Position numbers and translations under genes: made by a program
Shown: in pieces, positions 43,528 to 53,643 of the stretch
Layout of the letters: each line of letters starts with the position of its first letter
Numbering within the stretch: the first letter of the stretch is position 1
Notes under the pieces: model-generated
The model's input: only the letters and a program-made list of their open reading frames with translations
Told to the model about the DNA's origin: nothing
The model's database searches: none
Source of the DNA: Mucilaginibacter sp.
Lineage (GTDB): Bacteria; Bacteroidota; Bacteroidia; Sphingobacteriales; Sphingobacteriaceae
Assembly (NCBI RefSeq): GCF_028288185.1
Contig: NZ_JAQBOF010000027.1
Coordinates: 124,001 to 188,000 of the forward strand
DNA length: 64,000 nt
Reading direction: 5' to 3'

Positions 43528-46500
43528 TTAGTGATTGCCTTTCTGAATAGTTACCGGCCCGATCAAACCTGATCTGAGCAACGGCGTATCTTTACGATAA
43601 GGCTCGAATGTAGTGAAAGTATAACGTTTGCCTGGTCTTGGTTCTCCTTTAGTTATCCAGTTTGGCCACCTGCCGCTTGTTGGGCCATCGCCAGCTATTT
43701 TTTGGTCGCCTATTAAACGGTTTGGCCAAAGGTTGGCTACTTCAATTTCAAGCGTGTTTTGTTTTTTTAATAGCGATTCCGGTATTTGTACGCGCCACGG
43801 GGCCGTCCATACCACGCCCAGATCTTTGCCGTTTAGTTTTACACGAGCAAGGTTTTTAATTTCGCCAAGATCAAGGTAAAGCTTATCGTTACCGTTTTGA
43901 GCGAGATTAATATTAAATGTTTTATGATAAGTAGCAATACCCGAATAATACTTAATACCTTCTTCGGGCCTCAAAGTCCAGTCGGTCAACTCATCAAACA
44001 CAATATTTTTAGGGCCACCCCATTTCGGGTCGAAAGAAACATTCCACGGGCCGCTTAAAGTGGCCACTACAGTTGGCGCTACAAAGTTTTTATTTTTGGC
44101 CGATGTGAGTACTGCTTTTACATCTTTGGCAAATACTACAAAATAGCTCTGGTAAGCGTCCAAATGTATAAGGATGGTAGTTGTGCTACTTTGCTTTTTA
44201 AACTCGCCCAGGCCTTTAAAATTACCCGTTACCGCATCCCAAAGCTGGGGTGTGCCTTTAATACTGCGGAAGGTAGCTTGGGCATCTATTGCCTCGCCCG
44301 TTTTGTTAGCAATAAAATAAACGTCTCTATCTGTAGTGGTGCGGTGGATATACCGGATAGGGCCATCTGATCTAAAATCCTGCACTACATGCATTGAACT
44401 TAAAATAGCAGCAGTCAAATCATATTTTGGGTAAAGGTTATCCAGTTCTGTTGCCAAATCGCCACCCCAAATAACCTTGCCTTTGCCATAAGTATGAGAT
44501 TTTTGCGCTACGCCGGATGTCGGCCCCCATATCTGGTTAGCTAAAGAAACGATCTTATTATCAATCGCCGGATAACCTACCAAACTTGGCGACTTTAATG
44601 GCGGCGCACCCACAACTGTTGCTCCGGCCCTAACCAACGCAGCTATTTTTTCAAGCAGGGTGGGTGTCATGGTCGGTACGGCTGGCAATACTAACAGACG
44701 GTAACTTGCTCCGCCAGGGAAAACGATATTACCGCTAACAACGCTGGCTTTATACAATAAGCCCGGCGCGCATCCGTCAAAATTATAACCCTTTCTATCA
44801 GGGATGGTATCATTACCCGTCATAGCAGAGAACGGCGGACGAAACACATGCGGCGAACCTTCGGGGTTTAGATACAAAACATCAGCCACTGACACGCCTT
44901 GCTGCAACATATAACTGCACCGGCTAACATATTGATGATAAGCGCCCACCATTGGCCACCAAGTTTGGTTACGATCCCAATGTACACCGTAGGGGCCCAT
45001 TGTCGCGCCGGGGCGCAGTGAGTCGGCTAGGTATTGATTCTGGAAAGTATGATATACAAATCGGTTTACACCGGCAGCAAAGGCCCAATCGCCCTGGTTT
45101 TTCATAGAGCCCGGGTGCTGTCTCCAGTCTTCGCCGTGAGCCGTAAATGCTTCAGCAGGTGTAAGTGATTTACCATTAACGTGTGCTATTGAAGTTGCCT
45201 CTACCACACTAAAAGACGAATTAAAACCATACCCTTTACTCCAGAACTCACTCATGGGTACATCGGCAATCGCGCCTAGTTCCAGGTCGGCGGTAGGGTT
45301 CATGTCATATGGTTCAATGGATAAGGACATGCCATTTTTATGAGCATATTTTTTAACAGCGAGGGCATGATATTCCAATATCAGTTCCTGCGATGTTTGG
45401 CGGAGATCCCATAAAAAGCGTTCGCTTATTTCCTGGCTCTCTACAATATGGCCGGCATAAACAGGATAATAAGGCAGAGGATCATAACCACGGCGTTTTA
45501 TAAACTCTGCCCTAAAATGCGGTGTCCAGTTTTGCGATCCCATTTCCCAACTATCCATGTGCAGGCGTTTTAAACCTCCTGCTGATTTCTTATCCAAAGT
45601 ACCAACCTTACGTAATAGCTTACCTACATAATTATCCAGATGTGCGTTTAAAGCAACGGTATCAAACTTATCAGCTTCAAAACCCAATCCGGGGACAGGG
45701 GCAGGGCGGGTTATAGCGCCATTATTGCGCCTGCCAAACCGCATTATCGTCCAGTTGCCTGTGGGCGCAGTCCAGTTTAAGGAGCCGTCCGGCTGCAGAT
45801 ATTTGGTAACGTCAATTATTTTGTTTTTGGATATAGTAGCTTGTGGATTCGTTGAGGTATAATCGCTTACCAATGGTAAAAACTGTTTAACTCCTTTGGC
45901 TGACGAATACGGCGCACGATAGTAAAGGGCTTTCTCATCAATGTCTTTTATCTTCTCATCAACAGCCGGAGTAGGATAGGCCAGTACAGCCACATCTTCG
46001 TAAAACTTGTTCCATTCTTTTTTTAGTTCGGGGCTAAAAGCGCCTTCGCCAAAGTAGGGGCTTTTGGGTGGGGGTATGGGTAATTTAATATCCTTTTGCC
46101 CACCTGTTACGTTTATCTGGCTTGATACTAAATGCTGCATAGACTGTTCGGGCTTTACCCACGGGCCGCCACTGCCTGTCCAACCTGGGCCGATGCCTAA
46201 AGTTATTTCGATGCCTAATCGTTCGCTTTCGCGTACGGCATATTTAAACATTTCCTGCCATTGGTCGCTTAAAAAATCAACCGGGCCACGGGGAATACCC
46301 ACATTAACTTCTAAAAATATCAGGTTACCAATACCTGCCTTTTTCATGGATTCCAGATCCTTTTTTATGGATTCTTTTGACATATTGCCATCCATAAAAT
46401 ACCAGTACACGCCAGGTTTGGCTGTATTAGGCGGATTTATAAATCCTGCTTTTAAAGTGTTGGTAGTAGGATTAGTAATTTGCTGGCTATAGCCGTAAAA

Positions 46501-46554
46501 GCAGCAAGCCGATAGCATTACGGTTAATAAAACTTTGTTTTTTACAAGCAACAT
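43528..46554 (-). CDS. GH106-type alpha-L-rhamnosidase
   Basis: 1008 residues with a signal peptide ending GYSQ. GH106-like features are GVYWYFMDGNMSKESIKKDL near residues 48-67, ITLGIGPGWTGSGGPWVKP near 116-134, LHMDSWEMGSQNWTP near 329-343, and SEFWSKGYGFNSSF near 434-447. A C-terminal carbohydrate-binding-like sandwich ends LLRSGLIGPVTIQ. The family releases terminal rhamnose from plant and microbial glycans in the periplasm or at the surface. It precedes the isomerase gene and probably shares its transcript. No SusC/D genes are beside it. Confidence 0.87.
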   Translation of the reverse strand: MLLVKNKVLLTVMLSACCFYGYSQQITNPTTNTLKAGFINPPNTAKPGVYWYFMDGNMSKESIKKDLESMKKAGIGNLIFLEVNVGIPRGPVDFLSDQWQEMFKYAVRESERLGIEITLGIGPGWTGSGGPWVKPEQSMQHLVSSQINVTGGQKDIKLPIPPPKSPYFGEGAFSPELKKEWNKFYEDVAVLAYPTPAVDEKIKDIDEKALYYRAPYSSAKGVKQFLPLVSDYTSTNPQATISKNKIIDVTKYLQPDGSLNWTAPTGNWTIMRFGRRNNGAITRPAPVPGLGFEADKFDTVALNAHLDNYVGKLLRKVGTLDKKSAGGLKRLHMDSWEMGSQNWTPHFRAEFIKRRGYDPLPYYPVYAGHIVESQEISERFLWDLRQTSQELILEYHALAVKKYAHKNGMSLSIEPYDMNPTADLELGAIADVPMSEFWSKGYGFNSSFSVVEATSIAHVNGKSLTPAEAFTAHGEDWRQHPGSMKNQGDWAFAAGVNRFVYHTFQNQYLADSLRPGATMGPYGVHWDRNQTWWPMVGAYHQYVSRCSYMLQQGVSVADVLYLNPEGSPHVFRPPFSAMTGNDTIPDRKGYNFDGCAPGLLYKASVVSGNIVFPGGASYRLLVLPAVPTMTPTLLEKIAALVRAGATVVGAPPLKSPSLVGYPAIDNKIVSLANQIWGPTSGVAQKSHTYGKGKVIWGGDLATELDNLYPKYDLTAAILSSMHVVQDFRSDGPIRYIHRTTTDRDVYFIANKTGEAIDAQATFRSIKGTPQLWDAVTGNFKGLGEFKKQSSTTTILIHLDAYQSYFVVFAKDVKAVLTSAKNKNFVAPTVVATLSGPWNVSFDPKWGGPKNIVFDELTDWTLRPEEGIKYYSGIATYHKTFNINLAQNGNDKLYLDLGEIKNLARVKLNGKDLGVVWTAPWRVQIPESLLKKQNTLEIEVANLWPNRLIGDQKIAGDGPTSGRWPNWITKGEPRPGKRYTFTTFEPYRKDTPLLRSGLIGPVTIQKGNH

Positions 46555-46652
46555 CAGGAAATTGGTTTATCAGGTATTGGTGGATTTAAAGATAGCAGGT
46601 TAATTTTAAATAACCATCCCTAACAGTCTAATCGCATTCCCTGATACAGAAT

Positions 46653-47858
46653 TTAAGATGTAATCGGCATTTTGCCAGGTCTTTTATTCATTCTAAACAG
46701 TATATACATCACCACGACTGACAGTAATATAAAAACCAAATAGCTATAACTAAGATTAAGTTCGTCCTTAGCCGGGATAATTGATACCACAACATACGTT
46801 AACACTGATAGCATAACATACACCATTCCGCCTGTTAATCCGCCGGACATGCCCGCGTTTTTTGGGAATTTGCTCAAACAATAAGTAAAGTAATTATTAT
46901 AGGTAAAGCCCGCCCCAACATGTATAATAAAGGCAAAACAAATCATAGTGTATATGTTGGTAATAAAGTTTATGCTGATGATCATCAGTATTACTGTAAC
47001 CAACTGTAAAATTATATTCACCAATAATTTTCCGTAAAACGGCCTGCTAATTAAAGCTCGCCCTATAAAACCACCAATCATCCAGGCCAAACCTAAAATA
47101 AGCGAACTATAACCTGCCACTACCGGCGTAAATTTAAAATGATGTTCGATAATAAATGGCCCTGTCATGTTATACATGATCACCATGGAGTAGGCAAAAC
47201 ACAGCATCACAATACCTAAGCTAAAGGTTGCCGTTTGCATCATTTCTACATATAAGCCTGCTATTTTCTTTAAATTAAACACATGCGGATCTTTCAGCGT
47301 TTCGCCGCTGTAAATTATCTCCAGGATAGTTATAATTACAGCCATAGCCGCTAAAAAGTAAAAGTTAGATTGCCAGCCCAGCGTACTTTGAAAATAGCCA
47401 CCCACAAACGGCGCCACAATTGGCCCCGCCGACCATATAATGGTGAACATACTTAAATAGTGTTTAAGCCTGTCGCCCTTATAAACATCAACAAAATAGG
47501 CCCGTTTAGCTATAACTATAATGGCCACGCTTATGCCGTGTATTATCCGCATAGCGTAAATAATATAAATATTATGGGTGATGGCTATAACAATGCTCGC
47601 CACAATGAATACTAGCAGAGCGCCTATACTAAAGCGGTAACGGCCGTAAGCATCTAAAATACTCCCCAGGAAAAGCTGCGAAGTGCCGTAACTTATTAAA
47701 AACAAAGTAAGCGTAAGTTGCACCTGTATACTGCTGATATGCATATCGGCACCCATGCTGGGTAATGACGGAATATAAATATCAGTAGCGAATCCGGAAA
47801 GCGGCAGTAATGCAAATGCTAATATGGTAGATATACGTTGATTTTTTTCTTTGAGCAT
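46653..47858 (-). CDS. MFS transporter, Bcr/CflA type
   Basis: 401 residues with twelve predicted helices. The N-terminus (LLPLSGFATDIYIPSLPSM) and the loop after helix 2 (GSILDAYGRYRFSIGALLVF) match the Bcr/CflA drug-resistance branch. These pump bicyclomycin, chloramphenicol-like compounds or small metabolites out of the cell. The position downstream of nothing specific gives no hint of substrate. It could also export a sugar or amino acid. Confidence 0.87.
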   Translation of the reverse strand: MLKEKNQRISTILAFALLPLSGFATDIYIPSLPSMGADMHISSIQVQLTLTLFLISYGTSQLFLGSILDAYGRYRFSIGALLVFIVASIVIAITHNIYIIYAMRIIHGISVAIIVIAKRAYFVDVYKGDRLKHYLSMFTIIWSAGPIVAPFVGGYFQSTLGWQSNFYFLAAMAVIITILEIIYSGETLKDPHVFNLKKIAGLYVEMMQTATFSLGIVMLCFAYSMVIMYNMTGPFIIEHHFKFTPVVAGYSSLILGLAWMIGGFIGRALISRPFYGKLLVNIILQLVTVILMIISINFITNIYTMICFAFIIHVGAGFTYNNYFTYCLSKFPKNAGMSGGLTGGMVYVMLSVLTYVVVSIIPAKDELNLSYSYLVFILLSVVVMYILFRMNKRPGKMPITS

Positions 47859-48227
47859 TTTTGTAATGGCAACCGTTGTGATAAATAAACCCGATAAATA
47901 CCGGATTTAAAAGTTGGGCAAATTTACAAATAGCTAGGTTGTTGTTTGTGGACTGGAAGTAAAGAATGGAATAGTAAATCTCCCCTGAATTTATTTAAAG
48001 TCATCGGTTCGATGTATTTGCAATGGATTCTATATCACAACAATCCTCTTCATATCTTACAAACTGTACATTTTAAAGCACAATAATAAATTTTGCTTAT
48101 GGAGCCTGTTTGTCCATTAATTACTGGTTTATAGCTTGTTTGCATAAGTTGCTGCTTGTGGCATTAGTATTGCCCATACAGGTTAACGTTTGCCTTATTT
48201 AACGCAGATCAAACTAAAACAACAATT
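47859..48227. other. Intergenic region upstream of the OmpA-type gene
   Basis: 369 bases between divergent genes. It must hold the MFS and OmpA promoters. TAACGTTTG near 48185-48193 is one base too long to fit TAnnTTTG. I found no hairpin, open frame or repeat of note. Confidence 0.5.
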
Positions 48228-49613
48228 ATGAAAACAAATTTTAAAAGAGCCGCTCTTATGTTAACAGGAGCACTGTTAAGCGGTAGTGTATTCGCTCAAA
48301 CCAATAATTCCGAAAGTAATGAATTTGTAAAACCATTTGCCGGCTCTGCCGCTTACAATACCTGGTCAATTGGTATTAACGCCGGCTTGCCATCATTAAT
48401 ATTGGCAACCGGCGGACATAATACCTTTGACCATTGGCAACCAACCCTTGGCTACGGCCTATCCATCAGAGATCAAATTGTTCACTCATTTGGTTTGCAA
48501 CTTGATTATAATGGCGGCACGGTAAAAGGCGGAGTTTCTTCAAATGTGCCTTATGTTTTTAACAATGCTGGCGAACGATACACAAACTTTAGCACTAAAT
48601 TTAATCAGGTTAGTTTAAGCGGCGTATTAAATTTTGCTACGGTTGATTATTTGCGCCGTAAAAATGCGGTGCAGTTTTATTTAAACGGCGGTTTGGGTAT
48701 AGTTTATTATACGCCTACCGTTACAGGTTATAACGGTAGTGATTTCCCTACTACAGCGTCTTCATCTTTTAAATCATCAGCATTGGTTATGCCAATTGGT
48801 TTAGGTGTTAAATTTAAAGTAAGCGACGCCGTTGCTATTAACTTAGGTTATAATGAGAATTTTATTGATGCCAGCAGCTTTAGTGGTGTTAATCAATATC
48901 CTAAAACCAGCCATTACTCATACGGTTATGGAGGTATAGAGTTTTCTTTGGGTTCAAAATCAAAACCCCATTTACAATGGGCTAACCCAATTGCATCAAT
49001 CCAAAACGAATACTTAACCGAAGAACAAAGATTGCAACGTCAAATTGACGCGCAAAAAGCGGCAAACGATCAACTTAGAGCTGATATGGCTGCAGCTAAC
49101 GCTAATTTGGCTAAATATACTACTGATAGTGATGGCGATGGCGTATCTGACTTTTTTGATAAATGTCCGGGTACACCTTCAGGTGTTAAGGTAGACGGTT
49201 CAGGGTGTCCGCTTCCTGTGGCTGCACCAGCACCGGCATCAGTTACTAAAGTTTTTGTAACCGAAGAAGATAGAAAAATAGTTAAAGAAGCTATCAGAAA
49301 TCTTGAATTTGATTTTGGTAAGGCTACCATCCGTGCACATTCATATCCAAGTTTAGATAGGGTTGCTCAATTATTAATTGATAAAAACTTTAGCTTAAAA
49401 TTAGCAGGCCATACAGATAACGTAGGGTCAAGCGATGCTAATATGAGACTGTCTAAAGCACGTGCAGAATCTATCAAATCTTATTTGGTAAGTAAAGGGG
49501 CTAATGCATCAAGTATAGAGGCTACCGGGTATGGCAAAAATCAACCAATTGCAACAAATAAAACTGCAAAAGGCCGTCAAATAAACCGCCGTGTAGAATT
49601 TACATTGTTTTAA
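48228..49613 (+). CDS. OmpA-family outer-membrane protein with thrombospondin type 3 repeat
   Basis: 461 residues. A signal peptide ends VFAQ, and an eight-strand-like barrel domain spans about 40-245. A coiled linker with EEQRLQRQIDAQKAANDQLR (about 267-286) follows. A calcium-binding-type TSP3 repeat (DSDGDGVSDFFDKCPGT, about 301-317) leads into an OmpA peptidoglycan-binding domain (LAGHTDNVGSSDANMRLSKAR and RQINRRVEFTL). It links the outer membrane to the cell wall. It has its own terminator. Confidence 0.95.
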   Translation: MKTNFKRAALMLTGALLSGSVFAQTNNSESNEFVKPFAGSAAYNTWSIGINAGLPSLILATGGHNTFDHWQPTLGYGLSIRDQIVHSFGLQLDYNGGTVKGGVSSNVPYVFNNAGERYTNFSTKFNQVSLSGVLNFATVDYLRRKNAVQFYLNGGLGIVYYTPTVTGYNGSDFPTTASSSFKSSALVMPIGLGVKFKVSDAVAINLGYNENFIDASSFSGVNQYPKTSHYSYGYGGIEFSLGSKSKPHLQWANPIASIQNEYLTEEQRLQRQIDAQKAANDQLRADMAAANANLAKYTTDSDGDGVSDFFDKCPGTPSGVKVDGSGCPLPVAAPAPASVTKVFVTEEDRKIVKEAIRNLEFDFGKATIRAHSYPSLDRVAQLLIDKNFSLKLAGHTDNVGSSDANMRLSKARAESIKSYLVSKGANASSIEATGYGKNQPIATNKTAKGRQINRRVEFTLF

Positions 49614-49630
49614 TCTCTAATAAATTCAAT

Positions 49631-49663
49631 AAAAAACCCCGGCCAATTTGGTCGGGGTTTTTT
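49631..49663. terminator. Bidirectional terminator between ompA-like and purM
   Basis: AAAAAACCCCG pairs with CGGGGTTTTTT around a short loop (GCCAATTTGGT, itself partly pairing). It lies between convergent genes and has A and T tracts on both sides. Confidence 0.9.
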
Positions 49664-49679
49664 GTTTAGTATTATTTGG

Positions 49680-50861
49680 CTAGTTGTATACAAACTCGCC
49701 AAATTCAGATCTGATAGTAACTTGTTTTGTTCCTGCTGCTTCAACATTGCCAATGATCTGCGCGTCAACATCAAAACTTTGTGATATTTTAATTAAATCC
49801 CCGGCTATTTCTTGTGGTACATAAAGCTCCATACGGTGCCCCATGTTAAACACTTTGTACATTTCCTGCCAACTGGTTTTTGATTCTTCCTGTATCAGCT
49901 TAAACAACGGCGGGATAGGGAAGAGATTATCCTTAACAATATGTAACCCATCAACAAAATGTAGTACTTTGGTTTGCGCGCCGCCGCTGCAATGTACCAT
50001 GCCGTGTACCTGGCTTCTATATTTATCTAATATTTGTTTAATAATAGGTGCGTAGGTGCGGGTTGCTGATAAGACCAGCTTTCCCGCAGTAATAGATTGT
50101 TCTTTACCAATATTTATTGGATCAGTCAGTCTCTTTGTACCCGAGAATATCAATTCGTACGGAATAGCTGCATCATAGCTTTCCGGATATTTGTCGGCAA
50201 TAGTTTTATTAAATACATCATGGCGTGCAGAAGTTAATCCGTTTGAACCCATACCGCCATTGTATTCTTTCTCGTAATTGGCTTGTCCGTATGACGCAAG
50301 ACCCACAATAACATCGCCGGGTTTAATACGGTCGTTTGATATTACATCACTACGCTTCATGCGGCAGGTAACGGTCGAATCAACAATTATGGTGCGTACT
50401 AAATCGCCAACATCAGCAGTTTCGCCACCTGTCGAGTAAATGCCTATGCCGGCATCGCGCAGCTCTGCCAGTATTTCTTCTGTACCGTTAATTATGGCAG
50501 CTATTACTTCACCTGGTATCAGATTTTTGTTTCTGCCGATGGTAGATGATAAAAGGATATTATCAGTAGCGCCTACACAAAGCAGATCGTCTAAATTCAT
50601 TATAATGGCGTCTTGCGCTATACCACGCCAAACAGAAATATCGCCGGTTTCTTTCCAATAAGTATAAGCTAATGATGATTTGGTGCCGGCACCATCAGCA
50701 TGCATTATATTGCAATACTCCGCATCGTTAGTTAAAATATCGGGTACTATTTTACAGAATGCTTTAGGGAAAATGCCCTTATCAATATTTTTTATAGCGT
50801 TGTGTACATCGTCTTTAGAGGCAGATACCCCTCTTTGATCATATCGTTGCGAAGAAACCAT
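49680..50861 (-). CDS. purM: Phosphoribosylformylglycinamidine cyclo-ligase (AIR synthase)
   Basis: 393 residues from the ATG at 50859-50861 (MVSSQRYDQRGVSASKDDVH). An open frame extends upstream through the glnN terminator and was not used. It makes aminoimidazole ribotide in purine synthesis. PurM features are HADGAGTKSSLAY near residues 60-72, GGETADVGDLVRT near 153-165, and HCSGGAQTKVLHF near 300-312. The length matches the longer Bacteroidota form rather than the E. coli enzyme. It is separated from glnN by a terminator. Confidence 0.92.
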   Translation of the reverse strand: MVSSQRYDQRGVSASKDDVHNAIKNIDKGIFPKAFCKIVPDILTNDAEYCNIMHADGAGTKSSLAYTYWKETGDISVWRGIAQDAIIMNLDDLLCVGATDNILLSSTIGRNKNLIPGEVIAAIINGTEEILAELRDAGIGIYSTGGETADVGDLVRTIIVDSTVTCRMKRSDVISNDRIKPGDVIVGLASYGQANYEKEYNGGMGSNGLTSARHDVFNKTIADKYPESYDAAIPYELIFSGTKRLTDPINIGKEQSITAGKLVLSATRTYAPIIKQILDKYRSQVHGMVHCSGGAQTKVLHFVDGLHIVKDNLFPIPPLFKLIQEESKTSWQEMYKVFNMGHRMELYVPQEIAGDLIKISQSFDVDAQIIGNVEAAGTKQVTIRSEFGEFVYN

Positions 50862-50884
50862 GCGGCAAATATAGGTTTTATAAT

Positions 50885-50914
50885 AAAAAAGCCCCCGCAT
50901 TTGCGAAGGCTTAT
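50885..50914 (-). terminator. Terminator of glnN
   Basis: On the minus strand AAGCCTTCGCA pairs with TGCGGGGGCTT, with one mismatched pair, and runs into a T tract. It ends 24 bases before the purM start codon. Confidence 0.8.
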
Positions 50915-50919
50915 GTATA

Positions 50920-53094
50920 TTATTTAATAAATAACAGCTCTCTAAACTTAGGCAACGGCCATAATGAATCGTCAACCAGTTGCTCCAGTTTATCAACATG
51001 GTAACGAATAGGTTGGAAGTATGATTTTACTTTTTCATCATAAGTAATGGCTTTTTCTCGCAGATCTTCAATATCATTAGCTTTTTTACGCTCGGCAACC
51101 ATCTGGTCTGTATTTAATTTAATGAAATTAATATGCTCGGCAATTTTATTGATGATATCTAATTGCACCTGGTAAACAGATTTGTCTAATCCCAGGTCTT
51201 TCAGGCCTTTGGCGCTTGCAACCAAATTGCTTTGATATTCAATTGCACAAGGAATAATAACGTTCATTACCAGTTCGCCAATAACACGGGCTTCTATTTG
51301 TAGCTTTTTAAAGAAAGCTTCTAACAATATCTCATGGCGGGCATGAGCCTCGCGTTTGGTGAATACCGAGTTTTCGGCATATAAAATTTCAGATTTTTCT
51401 GATATAAAGGCATCAAGCGCCTTAGGTGTAGTTTTAAAGTTAGATAAACCTCTTTGCGCGGCTTCTTTTTCCCACTCATCACTATAGCCATTACCCTCAA
51501 AGCGGATATTTTTTGACTCTTTAATATATTTCTTAATTACTATTAATAAGGCTACGTCTTTCTTCTCGCCTTTCTTTAATAGTTTGTCTACATCATATTT
51601 GAATTTTTTAAGCTGATCTGCTACTATCAGGTTCAAGATAGTCATAGGGCTCGCAGAGTTTGCTGACGAGCCTACAGCGCGCAGTTCAAATTTATTACCG
51701 GTAAATGCAAATGGCGATGTACGGTTACGGTCGGTATTATCTTTTAATATCTGTGGTATTTTAGGGATGCCCTGCCATAATAATGCTTCGTCTTTTACTT
51801 TTTTGCTGATACGTGATGTTTCTATCTCGTCTAAAAGTTCGCTCAATTGGCTGCCCAGGAATATAGATATAATAGCGGGAGGTGCCTCGTTAGCACCCAA
51901 ACGGTGATCATTATTTACAGAAGCTATTGATGCTCTTAACAGATCTGCATGCTCATATACTGCTTTAATAGTATTAACAAAGAAAGTCAGGAACATTAAA
52001 TTGTTCTTTGGCGTTTTGCCCGGCGACAATAGGTTTTTACCTGTATTGGTAATCATCGACCAGTTATTATGCTTACCAGAGCCATTTATGCCCGCATAAG
52101 GTTTCTCGTGCAATAACACCTTAAAATTATGGCGCTTCGCTATGCGATCCATCAAATCCATTAGCAACTGATTATGATCGATAGCTAAATTGATCTCTTC
52201 ATAAATAGGTGCACATTCAAATTGCGAAGGTGCTACCTCATTATGGCGTGTTTTTAACGGTATACCTAATAATAAGGATTCGGTTTCCATATCCTGCATG
52301 AAAGCGTACACACGCTCAGGTATAGAACCAAAGTAATGATCTTCTAACTGCTGGTTCTTGGCAGACATGTGGCCAAATAGAGTACGACCTGTTAAGTAAA
52401 GGTCGGGACGCGCATTAAATAAGGCTATATCAACCAAAAAATATTCTTGCTCAATACCTAATGATGCATTTACTTTTTCAATGCCTTTATCAAAATAATG
52501 GCAAACATCAACCGCGGCTTTATCTAAAGCATTCACCGCCTTTAATAAGGGTACCTTATAATCTAATGCTTCACCGGTATACGATACAAAAACAGTTGGT
52601 ATACATAAGGTACGTGCCATTAAAAATGCAGGCGATGAAGGGTCCCACGCAGTATAGCCACGTGCCTCGAAAGTATTACGGATACCACCGCTAGGGAAGC
52701 TTGATGCATCCGGCTCTTGTTGAGCCAACGCATCGCCAGAGAATACTTCTATCGCGCCGCCATCGGCAGTTGGTTCAAAAAAAGCATCGTGCTTTTCGGC
52801 AGTGGTGCCGGTAAGTGGCTGGAACCAGTGTGTATAATGTGTGGCACCTTTGCTTAATGCCCATGATTTCATGGCGGTAGCAACCTGTTCTGCCATGTCC
52901 CGTGGGATGGTTTCACCTTTTTCGATAGAATTAACTATACTATTAAAAGCTTCTTTTGATAGAAGCTCCTTCATTTTTTTAATATCGAACACATTTGCTC
53001 CAAAAAAATCAGAAATTTTTGTAGACGGAGCTTTTGTTTCAGGAATTGTCCTTGTTAATACTGCCTGAAGGGCTTGAAAACGGATATTAGGCAT
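50920..53094 (-). CDS. glnN: Glutamine synthetase type III
   Basis: 724 residues, much longer than GSI and typical of GSIII. It forms glutamine from glutamate, ammonia and ATP. Distinctive segments are NIRFQALQAVLTR and KISDFFGANVF at the N-terminus, LGIEQEYFLVD near 215-225, TRHNEVAPSQFECAPIYEE near 281-299, and GSGKHNNWSMITNTGKNLLSPG near 338-359. The C-terminal GSIII extension is complete. It diverges from amt across a 549-base AT-rich gap. The arrangement indicates nitrogen control, though no adjacent PII gene (glnB/glnK) is seen. Confidence 0.96.
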   Translation of the reverse strand: MPNIRFQALQAVLTRTIPETKAPSTKISDFFGANVFDIKKMKELLSKEAFNSIVNSIEKGETIPRDMAEQVATAMKSWALSKGATHYTHWFQPLTGTTAEKHDAFFEPTADGGAIEVFSGDALAQQEPDASSFPSGGIRNTFEARGYTAWDPSSPAFLMARTLCIPTVFVSYTGEALDYKVPLLKAVNALDKAAVDVCHYFDKGIEKVNASLGIEQEYFLVDIALFNARPDLYLTGRTLFGHMSAKNQQLEDHYFGSIPERVYAFMQDMETESLLLGIPLKTRHNEVAPSQFECAPIYEEINLAIDHNQLLMDLMDRIAKRHNFKVLLHEKPYAGINGSGKHNNWSMITNTGKNLLSPGKTPKNNLMFLTFFVNTIKAVYEHADLLRASIASVNNDHRLGANEAPPAIISIFLGSQLSELLDEIETSRISKKVKDEALLWQGIPKIPQILKDNTDRNRTSPFAFTGNKFELRAVGSSANSASPMTILNLIVADQLKKFKYDVDKLLKKGEKKDVALLIVIKKYIKESKNIRFEGNGYSDEWEKEAAQRGLSNFKTTPKALDAFISEKSEILYAENSVFTKREAHARHEILLEAFFKKLQIEARVIGELVMNVIIPCAIEYQSNLVASAKGLKDLGLDKSVYQVQLDIINKIAEHINFIKLNTDQMVAERKKANDIEDLREKAITYDEKVKSYFQPIRYHVDKLEQLVDDSLWPLPKFRELLFIK

Positions 53095-53123
53095 GGTTTG
53101 CGTTTTATTTTGATGGTTTACCT

Positions 53124-53131
53124 CAAAAATA
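53124..53131 (-). promoter_or_regulatory. Candidate minus-7 element of glnN
   Basis: On the minus strand the sequence reads TATTTTTG, a fit to TAnnTTTG, 29 bases before the glnN start codon. No convincing minus-33 partner was found. Confidence 0.35.
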
Positions 53132-53643
53132 GAATTATACTTTAAAATAAAGTGTAAATATTAAAGGAATTATAAAAGTTTAATAAAATTCTTTGATTTT
53201 TCTAATAGGCGGCTAATTATTGAAGATTATTTGAATTATTTTAATTTTTTAGTGATAAAATGATGTTATTTTGTTGTTTTTGTGGCTTTATTTCGCAAAT
53301 ACTTTAAATAAATGATCTAAATTATAATTTTACTCGATTTTTTAATAATAAATAATTATATAAATTATATCGCTTATAGTTTTTTAATTAAAAATTATTC
53401 AAAAACTTCATTAAATAATTGTTAAATTTTATATTTATTGTAATAATTAACCATTTAATGCAATTAATTTAATCAAACTCTTGTTTTTTATAAAATTCAT
53501 CCATATTTTTATGAAAATATTAACAAACTGGTATTTCAATAACGACAATGTTAATATTTGGATGAAATTTTTGCAACAACACGACAATAACATACTAAAA
53601 ACAAAAAATCACTTTTAACTAATACACTAAATCAACAAACAAA
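53132..53643. other. Long AT-rich region between divergent glnN and amt
   Basis: About 510 bases of very AT-rich DNA with no open frame of note. It presumably holds nitrogen-responsive control sites for both genes. TTAATATTTG (53551-53560) resembles the minus-7 element with one extra base, and the same ten bases occur before tonB (56806-56815). I found no perfect dyad by eye. Confidence 0.5.

Noticed and set aside
53558..53577. Sigma-54-like GG...GC sequence upstream of amt
   Set aside because: The GG and GC are separated by 11 bases rather than 10, and no other sigma-54 feature or enhancer site was found.
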